Positions 25,765 through 33,521 of a stretch of DNA of 52,520 bases are shown here, in pieces. The stretch is taken from positions 1 through 52,520 of the forward strand of contig JAEWAK010000033.1 of NCBI GenBank assembly GCA_023391695.1, written 5' to 3'. The notes beneath the pieces are model-generated. The model made no database searches. It was not told the DNA's origin and saw only the letters and a list, made by a program, of their open reading frames with translations. How positions within the stretch are numbered: the stretch's first letter is position 1; the number at the start of each line of letters is the position of its first letter. The stretch is from Bacillota bacterium (GTDB taxonomy: Bacteria; Bacillota; Clostridia; Lachnospirales; Lachnospiraceae). A program made the position numbers and the translations under genes.

Positions 25765-25818
25765 GCGCCGCATGCAAAGCCGGGATGACTCCCGGGTTTT
25801 CTGCAGGTGCTTTTTATT
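25765..25818 (+). terminator. Terminator-like hairpin inside the ECF upstream region
   Basis: Inner stem CCGGG/CCCGG (25780-25795), A/T pairs outside it, outer GCGCC/GGTGC (25765-25769, 25806-25810), then five T residues. With the promoter at 25466 it would define a ~315-base transcript, either a small RNA or an attenuated leader. Confidence 0.55.
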
Positions 25819-26008
25819 TGTTCTAAATACCGGCACCGAACGTAGTGAGTGTATATCAACGGTACGAAGTACCGCATAACATGGAAGCTTGCGGATATGG
25901 TATACAAATACTCCGGTCGGGGAATATATTTGATCAGGATGTTATTCAATTGCAAAATTAACCAATACTATTGACAGATTGGATCAATTTAAAGGAGGAA
26001 CTTAAATT
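25819..26008. other. Remainder of ECF upstream region
   Basis: Holds a perfect CGGTAC/GTACCG hairpin with a 3-base loop (about 25859-25873) and an ATTGA/TCAAT dyad close to the ribosome site AAAGGAGG (25992-25999). No frame here looks coding, and no known riboswitch class was recognised. Confidence 0.4.
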
Positions 26009-26635
26009 ATGAATACGAACAAAAATCAACATACCTTAAAAATGGTGCAGCTTGGACTTTTTACAGCAATTATATTGCTGATGGCATTTACACCCCTGGG
26101 GTATATCAAAACCCCCGGACTTGAGATTACATTACTGGTCGTTCCGGTTACAGTCGGTGCCATCCTGTTTGGGCCGGCAGGAGGTGCCATTCTTGGCGGC
26201 ATATTTGGTCTTACCAGCTTCATACAGTGTTTTGGAATGAGTGCCTTTGGAGCAGTACTTCTAAACATCAATCCCGTCGGGACTTTTATTGTAACCGTTG
26301 TTTCACGTATACTTATGGGATGGCTGACCGGCCTCGCCTTTGCAGCCTTACGAAAATGGAATGCAACCAGGGGAATATCCTATGCCGCAGCGAGTTTAGC
26401 CGGCCCTTTGTTAAACACCTTACTGTTTATGACTACAATGATGCTGTTCTTTTATAATACGGAATACATCCAGGGAATAGCAAAAACCCTTGGCACCGGA
26501 AACGTATTTGCTTTTGTGATTGCTTTTGTTGGTATTAATGGTCTGATTGAAGCGGTGGTATGCTTTATCTTAGGAACCGCTGTTTCCAAGGCAGTTGATG
26601 TATTTTCCAAACGGTCAGGAATCCAGACCAGATAG
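26009..26635 (+). CDS. ECF transporter S component
   Basis: 208 residues with about six membrane helices, glycine-rich in the S-component style (VGAILFGPAGGAILGGIFGLTS block at about 50-75). It would bind a vitamin in the membrane and use a shared energising module (EcfA, EcfA', EcfT) encoded elsewhere. The family resembles the Pfam ECF-S group that includes pantothenate transporters (PanT), and a pantothenate kinase gene lies 10 kb away, but substrate is not readable. AAAGGAGG lies nine bases before the ATG. Its last 21 bases overlap the convergent gene at 26615. Confidence 0.85.
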   Translation: MNTNKNQHTLKMVQLGLFTAIILLMAFTPLGYIKTPGLEITLLVVPVTVGAILFGPAGGAILGGIFGLTSFIQCFGMSAFGAVLLNINPVGTFIVTVVSRILMGWLTGLAFAALRKWNATRGISYAAASLAGPLLNTLLFMTTMMLFFYNTEYIQGIAKTLGTGNVFAFVIAFVGINGLIEAVVCFILGTAVSKAVDVFSKRSGIQTR

Positions 26636-27094
26636 TTTTACCCCGGTGGAATTAGCCAGATACCACTGCTCGCAAAGATTTGAAAATGCAGTTTCAAAAC
26701 GTTCGTCATCTTCTTTGGAACGTTTTTTCATAGAGCCGGTGCGGCCGCCGGCTCTTCTTTGTTTTTTGGAAAGATGCCGCTCAAACATGAGCAGGTCAAT
26801 ATTTTCTTCCGTATAGTACTTGCCGTTCTGATTTATGGCATATGCTTTTTTACCCAGGGCCATGGAAGCAACCCCATAATCCTGCGTCACTACAATGTCT
26901 CCGGAATCTGTGCGGTTTATCAATGCGATATCAACTGCGTCCGGTGCTTTGCTGACCTGAATAATCTTACTGTATTCCGATTCCAGGATATGGCTTGTAT
27001 CAATGACCATTATTACGGGAATATAATATTTTTTCGCTATTCTTTCAATAATATGTTTTACAGGACAAGCATCTGCATCTACTAATACTTTCAT
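26615..27094 (-). CDS. YaiI/YqxD family protein (UPF0178)
   Basis: 159-residue conserved protein of unknown biochemical function, PIN-like fold by family knowledge. N terminus MKVLVDADACPVKHIIERIA carries the signature Asp-Ala-Asp-Ala-Cys-Pro; later DIVVTQDYGVASMALGKKA and the C-terminal RRAGGRTGSMKKRSKED block are typical. Start 27094 has GGGAGG seven bases ahead; a seven-codon upstream extension lacks support. It overlaps the ECF gene tail-to-tail by 21 bp, leaving no room for a terminator between them. Confidence 0.9.
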   Translation of the reverse strand: MKVLVDADACPVKHIIERIAKKYYIPVIMVIDTSHILESEYSKIIQVSKAPDAVDIALINRTDSGDIVVTQDYGVASMALGKKAYAINQNGKYYTEENIDLLMFERHLSKKQRRAGGRTGSMKKRSKEDDERFETAFSNLCEQWYLANSTGVKLSGLDS

Positions 27095-27157
27095 TTCTGC
27101 CTCCCATCTGCGCATAATGCGGTTACGTTATCAAGCCTCTGATTTCTATAAGCGGGA

Positions 27158-27220
27158 ATTATAATTAATACAACTAAAAGTTGTAGAGCCTAAACAGATA
27201 AAATTATTATTAATTATAAT
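27158..27220. repeat. AT-rich inverted repeat
   Basis: ATTATAATTAATA (27158-27170) and TATTAATTATAAT (27208-27220) are perfect 13-bp inverted copies, with an inner ACAAC/GTTGT hairpin next to the left arm. It lies upstream of the UPF0178 gene. On the minus strand it could include promoter sequence or a terminator for the ProX-type gene. Confidence 0.5.
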
Positions 27221-27379
27221 ACTTTCTTCATTATACCAGGAAGCAGCGTTTATTATGACTGTTTTTAATAAAATTGGTTTGTGTGAACTGCCGGTACCAA
27301 AACCGGCCATAAAATATAGTAACTATGCAATCACTGGACAGTTACAAAATATATTACTGTTAACAGGTGTAAAACAATA

Positions 27380-27931
27380 CTAGAGGTCAACGATAACAGG
27401 TTCATGCTTCAAAAAGGGAAGTAACTTATTCAATATGTCCGCTGTCCGTATCTTGAGGCTGGACGTATTGATACAGGGATGGCAGCCAATGGCATCCTGC
27501 TTTAAGACATCCCGGTCAATTAATAACTGCACCCGGTTGTCTGAATCGTTCATAAGCCCTAATACGCTGACCGAACCTGGCGTAATATCAAGGAGCTCCT
27601 CCAGGTATTGGGGAGCGGCAAAGGAAAGCCTTGAGGTTTGAATCTGCTTGCCTAAATCGGCCGTTTTAAATTTTTTATTCCCCGGCATCATCAGCAGGTA
27701 AAAATGAGTTTTCTGTGCATTGCATAAAAACAGGTTTTTACAAATTTCTATTTCTAACATTATCTCAACTTCCAGACAAGAATCGACCGTAGCGGTTACT
27801 TCGTGATCTACCCGGATAAATGGGATATCCAATTGTTCCAGCAAATCATAAACGCGCATCTCTTTTTCCAGCCTGCCGGAAGAATCCGGCCTTGTGGTAT
27901 ATAAATTCGGATCAATAATTAAAGCAGCCAT
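27380..27931 (-). CDS. YbaK/ProX-type aminoacyl-tRNA deacylase
   Basis: 183 residues of the prolyl-tRNA-synthetase-associated editing domain family (PrdX/ProXp), which hydrolyses alanine or cysteine wrongly attached to tRNA-Pro. Marks: EKEMRVYDLLEQLDIPFIRVDHE at the start of the fold, the ICKNLFLCNAQKTHFYLLMM stretch with the functional Lys, then LGLMNDSDNRVQLLID and GCHPCINTSSLKI. AAGGAGG lies six bases before the ATG. Monocistronic. Confidence 0.9.
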   Translation of the reverse strand: MAALIIDPNLYTTRPDSSGRLEKEMRVYDLLEQLDIPFIRVDHEVTATVDSCLEVEIMLEIEICKNLFLCNAQKTHFYLLMMPGNKKFKTADLGKQIQTSRLSFAAPQYLEELLDITPGSVSVLGLMNDSDNRVQLLIDRDVLKQDAIGCHPCINTSSLKIRTADILNKLLPFLKHEPVIVDL

Positions 27932-28276
27932 GACAGCCTCCTTTGTAAATAAGGGTACTCAATAAAATATTCAGTAAAACGGAAGGCGGATATCCGCTTT
28001 GGCCTTTGGCTCTAAGTTTATCATATTTTATTAAAAAAGTAACTAAACTTTCAAAACATGATAAATAATAATATTCATATCTACAATTCACTTTACAAAG
28101 CGGCCTTTCGGTTTATTATCGGTTTTATTTCTCATTTACAATTCAGCCTCAATTTAAGGTCTCAATTGTAAAAGAGGTGAGATATGGAAATATGGAAAAT
28201 AACCCGGCAAAACTGGTGAAACCGGCGAAAAATCAAGGCAGAAATAAAGGAGTTATTGTAAAACGATAAATTATTA
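27932..28276. other. Intergenic region with inverted repeat and possible micro-ORF
   Basis: TTTACAATT (28135-28143) and AATTGTAAA (28164-28172) form a perfect 9-bp inverted repeat. After it an AAAGAGGTGA site precedes overlapping ATGs; the one at 28192 opens a 25-codon basic peptide (begins MENNPAKLVKPAKNQGRNKG, ends at 28269). I have no family for it and the spacing is loose, so it is not called as a gene. Confidence 0.35.
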
Positions 28277-28305
28277 TCGACAGATCCATTGGCATATAGT
28301 ATAAT
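28277..28305 (+). promoter_or_regulatory. Promoter of DUF2975-HTH pair
   Basis: TCGACA (28277-28282), 17-base spacer, perfect TATAAT (28300-28305), about 88 bases before the DUF2975 start. Confidence 0.65.
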
Positions 28306-28393
28306 TTATAAAAGTAAAATTGACGAAGTAAAATGATAAGAATGTTTAAATCCTTGAAATATAATAAGTGAATCGCCAAAGGGGGAAATCAGA

Positions 28394-28873
28394 ATGAAAC
28401 AATGGGAAATGGCCAGGTGGCTTAAGTTGATTACCATTATAGCAGGAGGTATCGGAACTTTTTTCTGCTTTATTATTATACCGTCCTGGTCCCATGATCT
28501 AATGCCGGGATATTCGGGGACACAGCTATTATGGAAGTTTTTCGTGGCTTTTATATGGATTACCACGATACCCTGTTACCTTGCCCTGTGGAAATTCTGG
28601 GGGATCTGTACGCGTATCGGAAAGGACTGTTCTTTTTGCCAGGAAAATGCAATGGCTCTTAAAGCCATCAGCAGATATTTCATTACCGACTGCCTGCTTT
28701 ATATTATTGCAACCATAGCCGCGTTTCTATCTGGATTATTGTTTCCTGAAATTCTGTTAATTGTAATGGTAATTCTGTTTATTGGCTTTGCATTGGCAAT
28801 TTTAACGGCGGCGTTGTCCCATCTTGTGTTAAAGGCCAGTGACTTAAAACAAGAGAATGATTTAACAATCTGA
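28394..28873 (+). CDS. DUF2975 membrane protein (YoaS-like)
   Basis: 159 residues with four membrane helices (about 13-32, 48-68, 95-118, 125-148) and little else, the usual DUF2975 layout. Family members are nearly always followed by a small Cro/CI-type regulator, as here nine bases later, as in the Bacillus yoaS-yozG pair. The membrane protein may sense a signal and control the regulator, but no mechanism is established. Confidence 0.85.
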   Translation: MKQWEMARWLKLITIIAGGIGTFFCFIIIPSWSHDLMPGYSGTQLLWKFFVAFIWITTIPCYLALWKFWGICTRIGKDCSFCQENAMALKAISRYFITDCLLYIIATIAAFLSGLLFPEILLIVMVILFIGFALAILTAALSHLVLKASDLKQENDLTI

Positions 28874-28882
28874 GGTGAGAGA

Positions 28883-29101
28883 ATGGCAATTATAATAAAT
28901 ATAGATGTAATGCTTGCAAAGCGTAAAATGAGTGTAACGGAACTATCGGAAAAGGTCGGCATCACCATGGCAAATACCTCAATTTTAAAAAATGGAAAAG
29001 CAAAAGCCATAAAGTTCTCCACTTTGGAGAAAATATGTGAAGCCTTAAACTGCCAGCCCGGAGATATTATGGAATATGTAAAGGATGATACCAAAGCGTA
29101 A
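28883..29101 (+). CDS. Small Cro/CI-type HTH regulator (YozG-like)
   Basis: 72 residues, essentially a single helix-turn-helix domain: INIDVMLAKRKMSVTELSEK, then VGITMANTSILKNGKAKAIK and the closing FSTLEKICEALNCQPGDIME. It is partner of the preceding DUF2975 gene (ribosome site GAGGTGAGAG overlapping the DUF2975 stop). It probably regulates its own operon. Confidence 0.92.
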   Translation: MAIIINIDVMLAKRKMSVTELSEKVGITMANTSILKNGKAKAIKFSTLEKICEALNCQPGDIMEYVKDDTKA

Positions 29102-29138
29102 ATGCGTGCCAAGATGCGCCGACACTTTTTCTGACAGA

Positions 29139-29372
29139 ATGAGAGGTAATTATGAAAATAAAGTTTATTCCGCCAGCCCTGCGGGGGGCAAAGAGCCCTT
29201 ACTGAAGGCCTATTAAGTATTCCTTTTTCTGCTCCTGGGGCTGGCGGCCCCGGTTATCTTTTGCCGTTTGCAGGATGAAATTAAAACATTTTACCTATGC
29301 CGGGGTATGGAAGTCTATACGGTTGGACTTCCTTCTAAGATTAACTGCTATCCAATTATCGGACGGGGATAG
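29139..29372 (+). pseudogene. Small membrane-protein gene broken by an in-frame stop
   Basis: A 77-codon frame from ATG 29139 runs MRGNYENKVYSASPAGGKEP then LLKAY, hits TAA at 29214-29216, and continues in the same frame with a convincing membrane helix (VFLFLLLGLAAPVIFCRLQD) and a soluble tail ending at TAG 29370. Removal of one stop would give a normal one-helix protein. It follows the DUF2975-HTH pair by 37 bases and ends inside the operon terminator, so it may once have been the third gene. Function unknown; alternatively the upstream part is a leader peptide. Confidence 0.5.
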
Positions 29373-29384
29373 CAGTTTTTATTT
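29343..29384 (+). terminator. Terminator of the DUF2975 operon
   Basis: Perfect 11-bp stem AACTGCTATCC (29343-29353) with GGATAGCAGTT (29367-29377) followed by a T-rich tract TTTATTTT. Confidence 0.9.
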
Positions 29385-29413
29385 TACTTTTTAATAAAAA
29401 AAAGAACAAATGT

Positions 29414-29442
29414 TTGCATAAGTTGAAGCGGTATGATATAGT
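29414..29442 (+). promoter_or_regulatory. Promoter of the ABC exporter operon
   Basis: TTGCAT (29414-29419), 17-base spacer, TATAGT (29437-29442), about 100 bases before the first exporter gene. Confidence 0.6.
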
Positions 29443-29544
29443 AAATTATAGTTTTGGATATTGAAAAATTCCAAAAAATGATAGATAATATATAGACATC
29501 TTATAAATTGGAGTAACTGAAAAAAATGGAAGCGGGAGCTGTAA

Positions 29545-31302
29545 ATGAAAGAAAAAAATATTTTATTTAAATATCTGAATAAGTATAAGTTAAAATATTT
29601 CTTTGGAATATTGACTTTGTTTATCGTGGATTTCATGGGTTTATACATACCACAGTTCACCGGAGAAATAACGGACGGTTTAGCAGGACGCACCATGAAC
29701 TTTAGTGATGTGTTCCGGGGAATTATAAAAATTGTACTGGTGGGATTAGTGCTTGCCGCGGGAAGATTCGGCTGGCGTTACTTTATCTTTGGTTCGGCCA
29801 GGGCGATTGAAAAAGATCTGCGCAATGATATGTTTGCCCACCTGGAGAAACTGTCCATGGGTTATTACAACAAGAACAAGACAGGGGATTTAATGGCGCA
29901 TTTCACCAATGATTTAAATGCGGTCCGGATGTCGGCAGGTCCTGCTGTCATTACCTCCTTTGATGCCTGCATTATGACCTTAATGGTGCTGACGAAGATG
30001 ATCCTGTATGTTGATGTAAGGTTGACCCTCCTTGCCGTTATACCTTTGATTTTTATTGCATTTGGCGGAGTTTATTACGGACGTCAGGCGGAACAGAGAT
30101 TTGCCAGGAAACAAAAGGCCTTTTCGGATTTAACGGACCAGGTTCAGGAAAGCATCTCCGGTATCCGGGTAGTAAAGGCATTTGTACAGGAAAGGCAGGA
30201 ATTAAAAGCCTTTGCGAAAGCCAACCAGGATAACAAAGATAAAAATATGGAGGTTGTAAAATTACAGGCTGTTATTATGCCGTTACTGGACGTGGTGATC
30301 GGACTGTCGGGCCTGATCACCCTGTTATACGGCGGTTACCTTACCATTACGGGAACCATTACCCTGGGCAGGTTCATAGCATTTAACCAATATATCAATA
30401 TGCTGGTATGGCCCATGATTGCGGCAGGTGACAGCGTTACTTTATTCTCTCAGGGATATGCATCCATGAAACGGATCTTAAATATATTTAAGGAAAAACC
30501 GGAAGTTTGTGATGTAAAAGGGGAAACGGATTACCGGATTAAAAGCCTGGACGGTGAAATAGAGTTTCATGATCTGAGTTTCCGGTTTACCATAGAAACC
30601 CCGGAAGTTCTGAAAAATATCTCTCTCAAGATCGAAAAGGGAAGTACTCTGGCAATCCTTGGGCGGACCGGCAGCGGAAAAACAGCCCTGGCAAACCTTC
30701 TGCTCCGTATGTATAATGTTGAGCCGGGAATGATAACCATAGACGGAGAGGATATCCGTAAAATCCCTTTGAAAATTTTAAGGGAAAATATCGCTTATGT
30801 ACCCCAGGATAACTTCCTGTTCTCCGATACCATTAAAAATAATATAGCATTTGGTGCAGCGGTTAAAGATACCCAGGCAGTACATACAGCGGCGACAGAG
30901 GCATGTATCCATGATAACATCATGGATTTCCCGGAAAATTATGAGACCCTGGTCGGGGAAAGGGGAGTAACCATATCCGGAGGGCAGAAACAGAGAAGTT
31001 CCATAGCAAGGGCTTTTATGAAAGATGCCCCTGTCCTTATTTTAGATGATGCCCTGTCCGCCGTGGATACCAATACGGAAGAACAGATCCTGAAAAACCT
31101 GAAAGTGAACCGGGAAGGCAGAACTACCATTATTATAGCCCACCGTATTTCCACCATACAGAATGCGGATAAGATACTTGTGCTGGAAGAAGGTATCATG
31201 GCGGAATACGGTACTCATGAAGAATTACTGGAGAAACAGGGAATATATGCAAAAATGCATGAAAAACAGCAGCTGGAGAAACAGCTGGAGGCAGTAGTGT
31301 GA
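29545..31302 (+). CDS. ABC exporter half-transporter, degenerate-site subunit (YfiB-like)
   Basis: 585 residues: six-helix type 1 exporter domain (about 1-310) and a nucleotide-binding domain (about 340-585). Walker A GRTGSGKTAL, signature ISGGQKQR, switch His in AHRIST. Walker B reads LILDDALSAVD, so the catalytic glutamate is replaced by Asp, as in the degenerate-site subunits of heterodimers such as TM287/288 and BmrCD. GGGAG precedes the ATG. The partner follows after a 309-base structured gap. Substrate is probably a drug or lipid. Confidence 0.93.
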   Translation: MKEKNILFKYLNKYKLKYFFGILTLFIVDFMGLYIPQFTGEITDGLAGRTMNFSDVFRGIIKIVLVGLVLAAGRFGWRYFIFGSARAIEKDLRNDMFAHLEKLSMGYYNKNKTGDLMAHFTNDLNAVRMSAGPAVITSFDACIMTLMVLTKMILYVDVRLTLLAVIPLIFIAFGGVYYGRQAEQRFARKQKAFSDLTDQVQESISGIRVVKAFVQERQELKAFAKANQDNKDKNMEVVKLQAVIMPLLDVVIGLSGLITLLYGGYLTITGTITLGRFIAFNQYINMLVWPMIAAGDSVTLFSQGYASMKRILNIFKEKPEVCDVKGETDYRIKSLDGEIEFHDLSFRFTIETPEVLKNISLKIEKGSTLAILGRTGSGKTALANLLLRMYNVEPGMITIDGEDIRKIPLKILRENIAYVPQDNFLFSDTIKNNIAFGAAVKDTQAVHTAATEACIHDNIMDFPENYETLVGERGVTISGGQKQRSSIARAFMKDAPVLILDDALSAVDTNTEEQILKNLKVNREGRTTIIIAHRISTIQNADKILVLEEGIMAEYGTHEELLEKQGIYAKMHEKQQLEKQLEAVV

Positions 31303-31611
31303 AATAAAAGACATTCCACACTTCTTATTTGGACAGTATCGTAAGCCAGCTTGCGATATGCATAGGTGTTAGTGTGAACAGTCTCGCGAAAGGCATGTGA
31401 GCCATTCAAAGAACGAATGTCTTATGTTAGGCAGTATCCGAAACTCCAGTTTCGGATACTGCAATGGGAGTCAGGCTGAAAAATCCGAAATTTAAGCCGG
31501 AGGTTTTTGTGTCTGTGAATCGGAAGCACAAATTTCATATACGCAAAGATAAGCGCCAGGATTAGAGGTTTAACGGGCTGCCGGAACTGGCATACAGATT
31601 GGAAAGGTATA
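31303..31611 (+). other. Hairpin-rich gap between the two exporter genes
   Basis: Holds ATCGTAAGC/GCTTGCGAT (about 31339-31358), a CTCGCG/TGTGAG hairpin (31383-31401), CATTC/GAATG, and a perfect 15-bp stem GCAGTATCCGAAACT/AGTTTCGGATACTGC (31431-31462). The second equals hairpin 2 of the cheA leader (3268-3286) in position of loop and flanks (AGTCTCGC before, CATG within), with base changes that keep pairing. None has a T-run, so transcription likely continues into the second gene; these may tune relative expression or mRNA processing. Confidence 0.55.
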
Positions 31612-33378
31612 ATGAGTATGGAGAAGAAAAATGTATATGACTATGAAAACTCTTTTCATGGCAGTGTATTAAAGCGTTTGCTGGCTTATGTGAAGCCCTA
31701 CCGGCAATGGATGGCCTTTTCCTTTATCCTGGTACTTTGCATAACCGGGTTTGAACTTTACCGTCCGGTTTTAGTAGGAAATGCCATAGATGTATTTATG
31801 GAAAACGGCAATTTCGACGAGGTAAAAAAGATCGCTTTCACCTATTTACTGGTATTATTGGTAAGTTTCATCTGTAATTTTTTGCAGACCTGGATACTTC
31901 AGCTCACCGGCCAGAGTATTATTTATAATATCCGGCAGGAAGTCTTTGAACATGTCCATAATTTATCCTTGCGGTTTTTTGATATTACACCGGTAGGGCG
32001 GATTGTTACCCGGATAACCAATGATGTGGAAGCACTCAATGAGATGTATTCCAATATTTTGGTGAAACTGTTTAAAAATTCCATAAAAATCATCGGCCTT
32101 GCAGTAGTGATGCTCCGGATCGATGTGAAATTATCCCTTTATGGATTTCTGCTGCTGCCTCTCATCATTGGGCTTACCCTTCTTTTTAAATCCTTATCAA
32201 GGGCGACATACCGGCAGGTAAGGACCAAGCTTACCGCCATTAATACTTATTTATCCGAGCATATATCCGGTATGAAACTAATCCAGATTTTTGCCAGGGA
32301 AAATGAGAAGTATGAGGAATTCAAGCAGAAGAATATGGAGCTCTATAAGGCAAATTTCAGGGAATTGATGGTATTTGCCATATTCCGGCCCTTAATCTAT
32401 CTGCTTTCCATCCTGTCCCTGGTTATCATCATAGGAGTGGGCGGTGATTCCGTACTGAAAGGTACCATAACCATTGGTACTTTGTACATATTTATCCAGT
32501 ATATCGGAGCTTTTTTTGAGCCCATCCAGGAATTGGCGGAGCAGCTTGGAACCCTCCAGTCGGCCATGGCCTCGGCAGAAAAAATATTTACCATTATGGA
32601 TGAAAAGCCTCTGATTGTCAACAGGGAGGATCCGAGGGCTCTGCCGGAAGTAAAGGGACGTATTGAATTTGACCATGTCTGGTTTGCCTACGAAGGGGAA
32701 AACTGGATTCTAAGGGATGTCAGTTTTGTCATTGAACCAGGCCAGCGCGCTGCTTTTGTAGGGGCCACCGGTGCAGGCAAATCCTCCATACTGAATTTAA
32801 TCGGAAGGTATTATGAAATCCAGCGGGGCAGAATAACCATTGACGGTGTTGACATTAAGGAATTAAGCACGGACCGGTTAAGGGGAGCCATCGGCCAGGT
32901 CCAGCAGGATGTATTTATATTCACGGGTGACATTAAGAGCAATATAAGGCTGAAAAATGAGGACATAACCGATGAGGCTGTAAAACAGGCTGCAGGTTAT
33001 GTCAATGCAGCCGGTTTTATCGAAAACTTAAATAATACCTATGAAGAAGCGGTAACCGAACGGGGGACAACGTTATCGGCAGGCCAGAGACAGCTATTGT
33101 CCTTTGCAAGGACCCTGGCATACGATCCGGCCATACTGGTTATGGATGAAGCCACAGCCAATATTGATACCGAAACGGAACAGATCATACAGGATGCTTT
33201 GGACAAATTAATGGAGGGAAGAACCACCATTATGGTAGCCCACCGGTTATCCACCATACAGCATGCGGATAAGATACTGGTCATGCATAAAGGGGAAGTG
33301 CGTGAAACCGGCACCCATCAGGAATTACTGAATTTCGGCGGTATCTATAAGAAACTTTATGAACTGCAGCTTCAGTAA
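31612..33378 (+). CDS. ABC exporter half-transporter, canonical subunit (YfiC-like)
   Basis: 588 residues with six membrane helices then the nucleotide-binding domain. Walker A GATGAGKSS, Walker B LVMDEATANID with intact catalytic Glu, switch His in AHRLST. Its signature is LSAGQRQL (Ala in place of the first Gly). The altered signature pairs across the dimer with the degenerate Walker B of the preceding subunit, giving one dead and one active ATP site. AAAGG lies ahead of the ATG. Together the two form a heterodimeric multidrug-type exporter. Confidence 0.94.
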   Translation: MSMEKKNVYDYENSFHGSVLKRLLAYVKPYRQWMAFSFILVLCITGFELYRPVLVGNAIDVFMENGNFDEVKKIAFTYLLVLLVSFICNFLQTWILQLTGQSIIYNIRQEVFEHVHNLSLRFFDITPVGRIVTRITNDVEALNEMYSNILVKLFKNSIKIIGLAVVMLRIDVKLSLYGFLLLPLIIGLTLLFKSLSRATYRQVRTKLTAINTYLSEHISGMKLIQIFARENEKYEEFKQKNMELYKANFRELMVFAIFRPLIYLLSILSLVIIIGVGGDSVLKGTITIGTLYIFIQYIGAFFEPIQELAEQLGTLQSAMASAEKIFTIMDEKPLIVNREDPRALPEVKGRIEFDHVWFAYEGENWILRDVSFVIEPGQRAAFVGATGAGKSSILNLIGRYYEIQRGRITIDGVDIKELSTDRLRGAIGQVQQDVFIFTGDIKSNIRLKNEDITDEAVKQAAGYVNAAGFIENLNNTYEEAVTERGTTLSAGQRQLLSFARTLAYDPAILVMDEATANIDTETEQIIQDALDKLMEGRTTIMVAHRLSTIQHADKILVMHKGEVRETGTHQELLNFGGIYKKLYELQLQ

Positions 33379-33521
33379 AACACAGGGTTTTGCAAGCGTT
33401 AAGAGAATAAAATGCTGTGTGTGGCCATTGCAGATATGTATTAAAACCGGAATAACGTACAAACTGAGCAGGTAATGAATAATCTATTCCTGGGGCAGCA
33501 CATGAATTCAGGAGGAGCCGA

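Noticed and set aside
25680..25955. 91-codon minus-strand frame upstream of the ECF gene
   Set aside because: Crosses the terminator hairpin, lacks a ribosome site, and shows no domain-like pattern.
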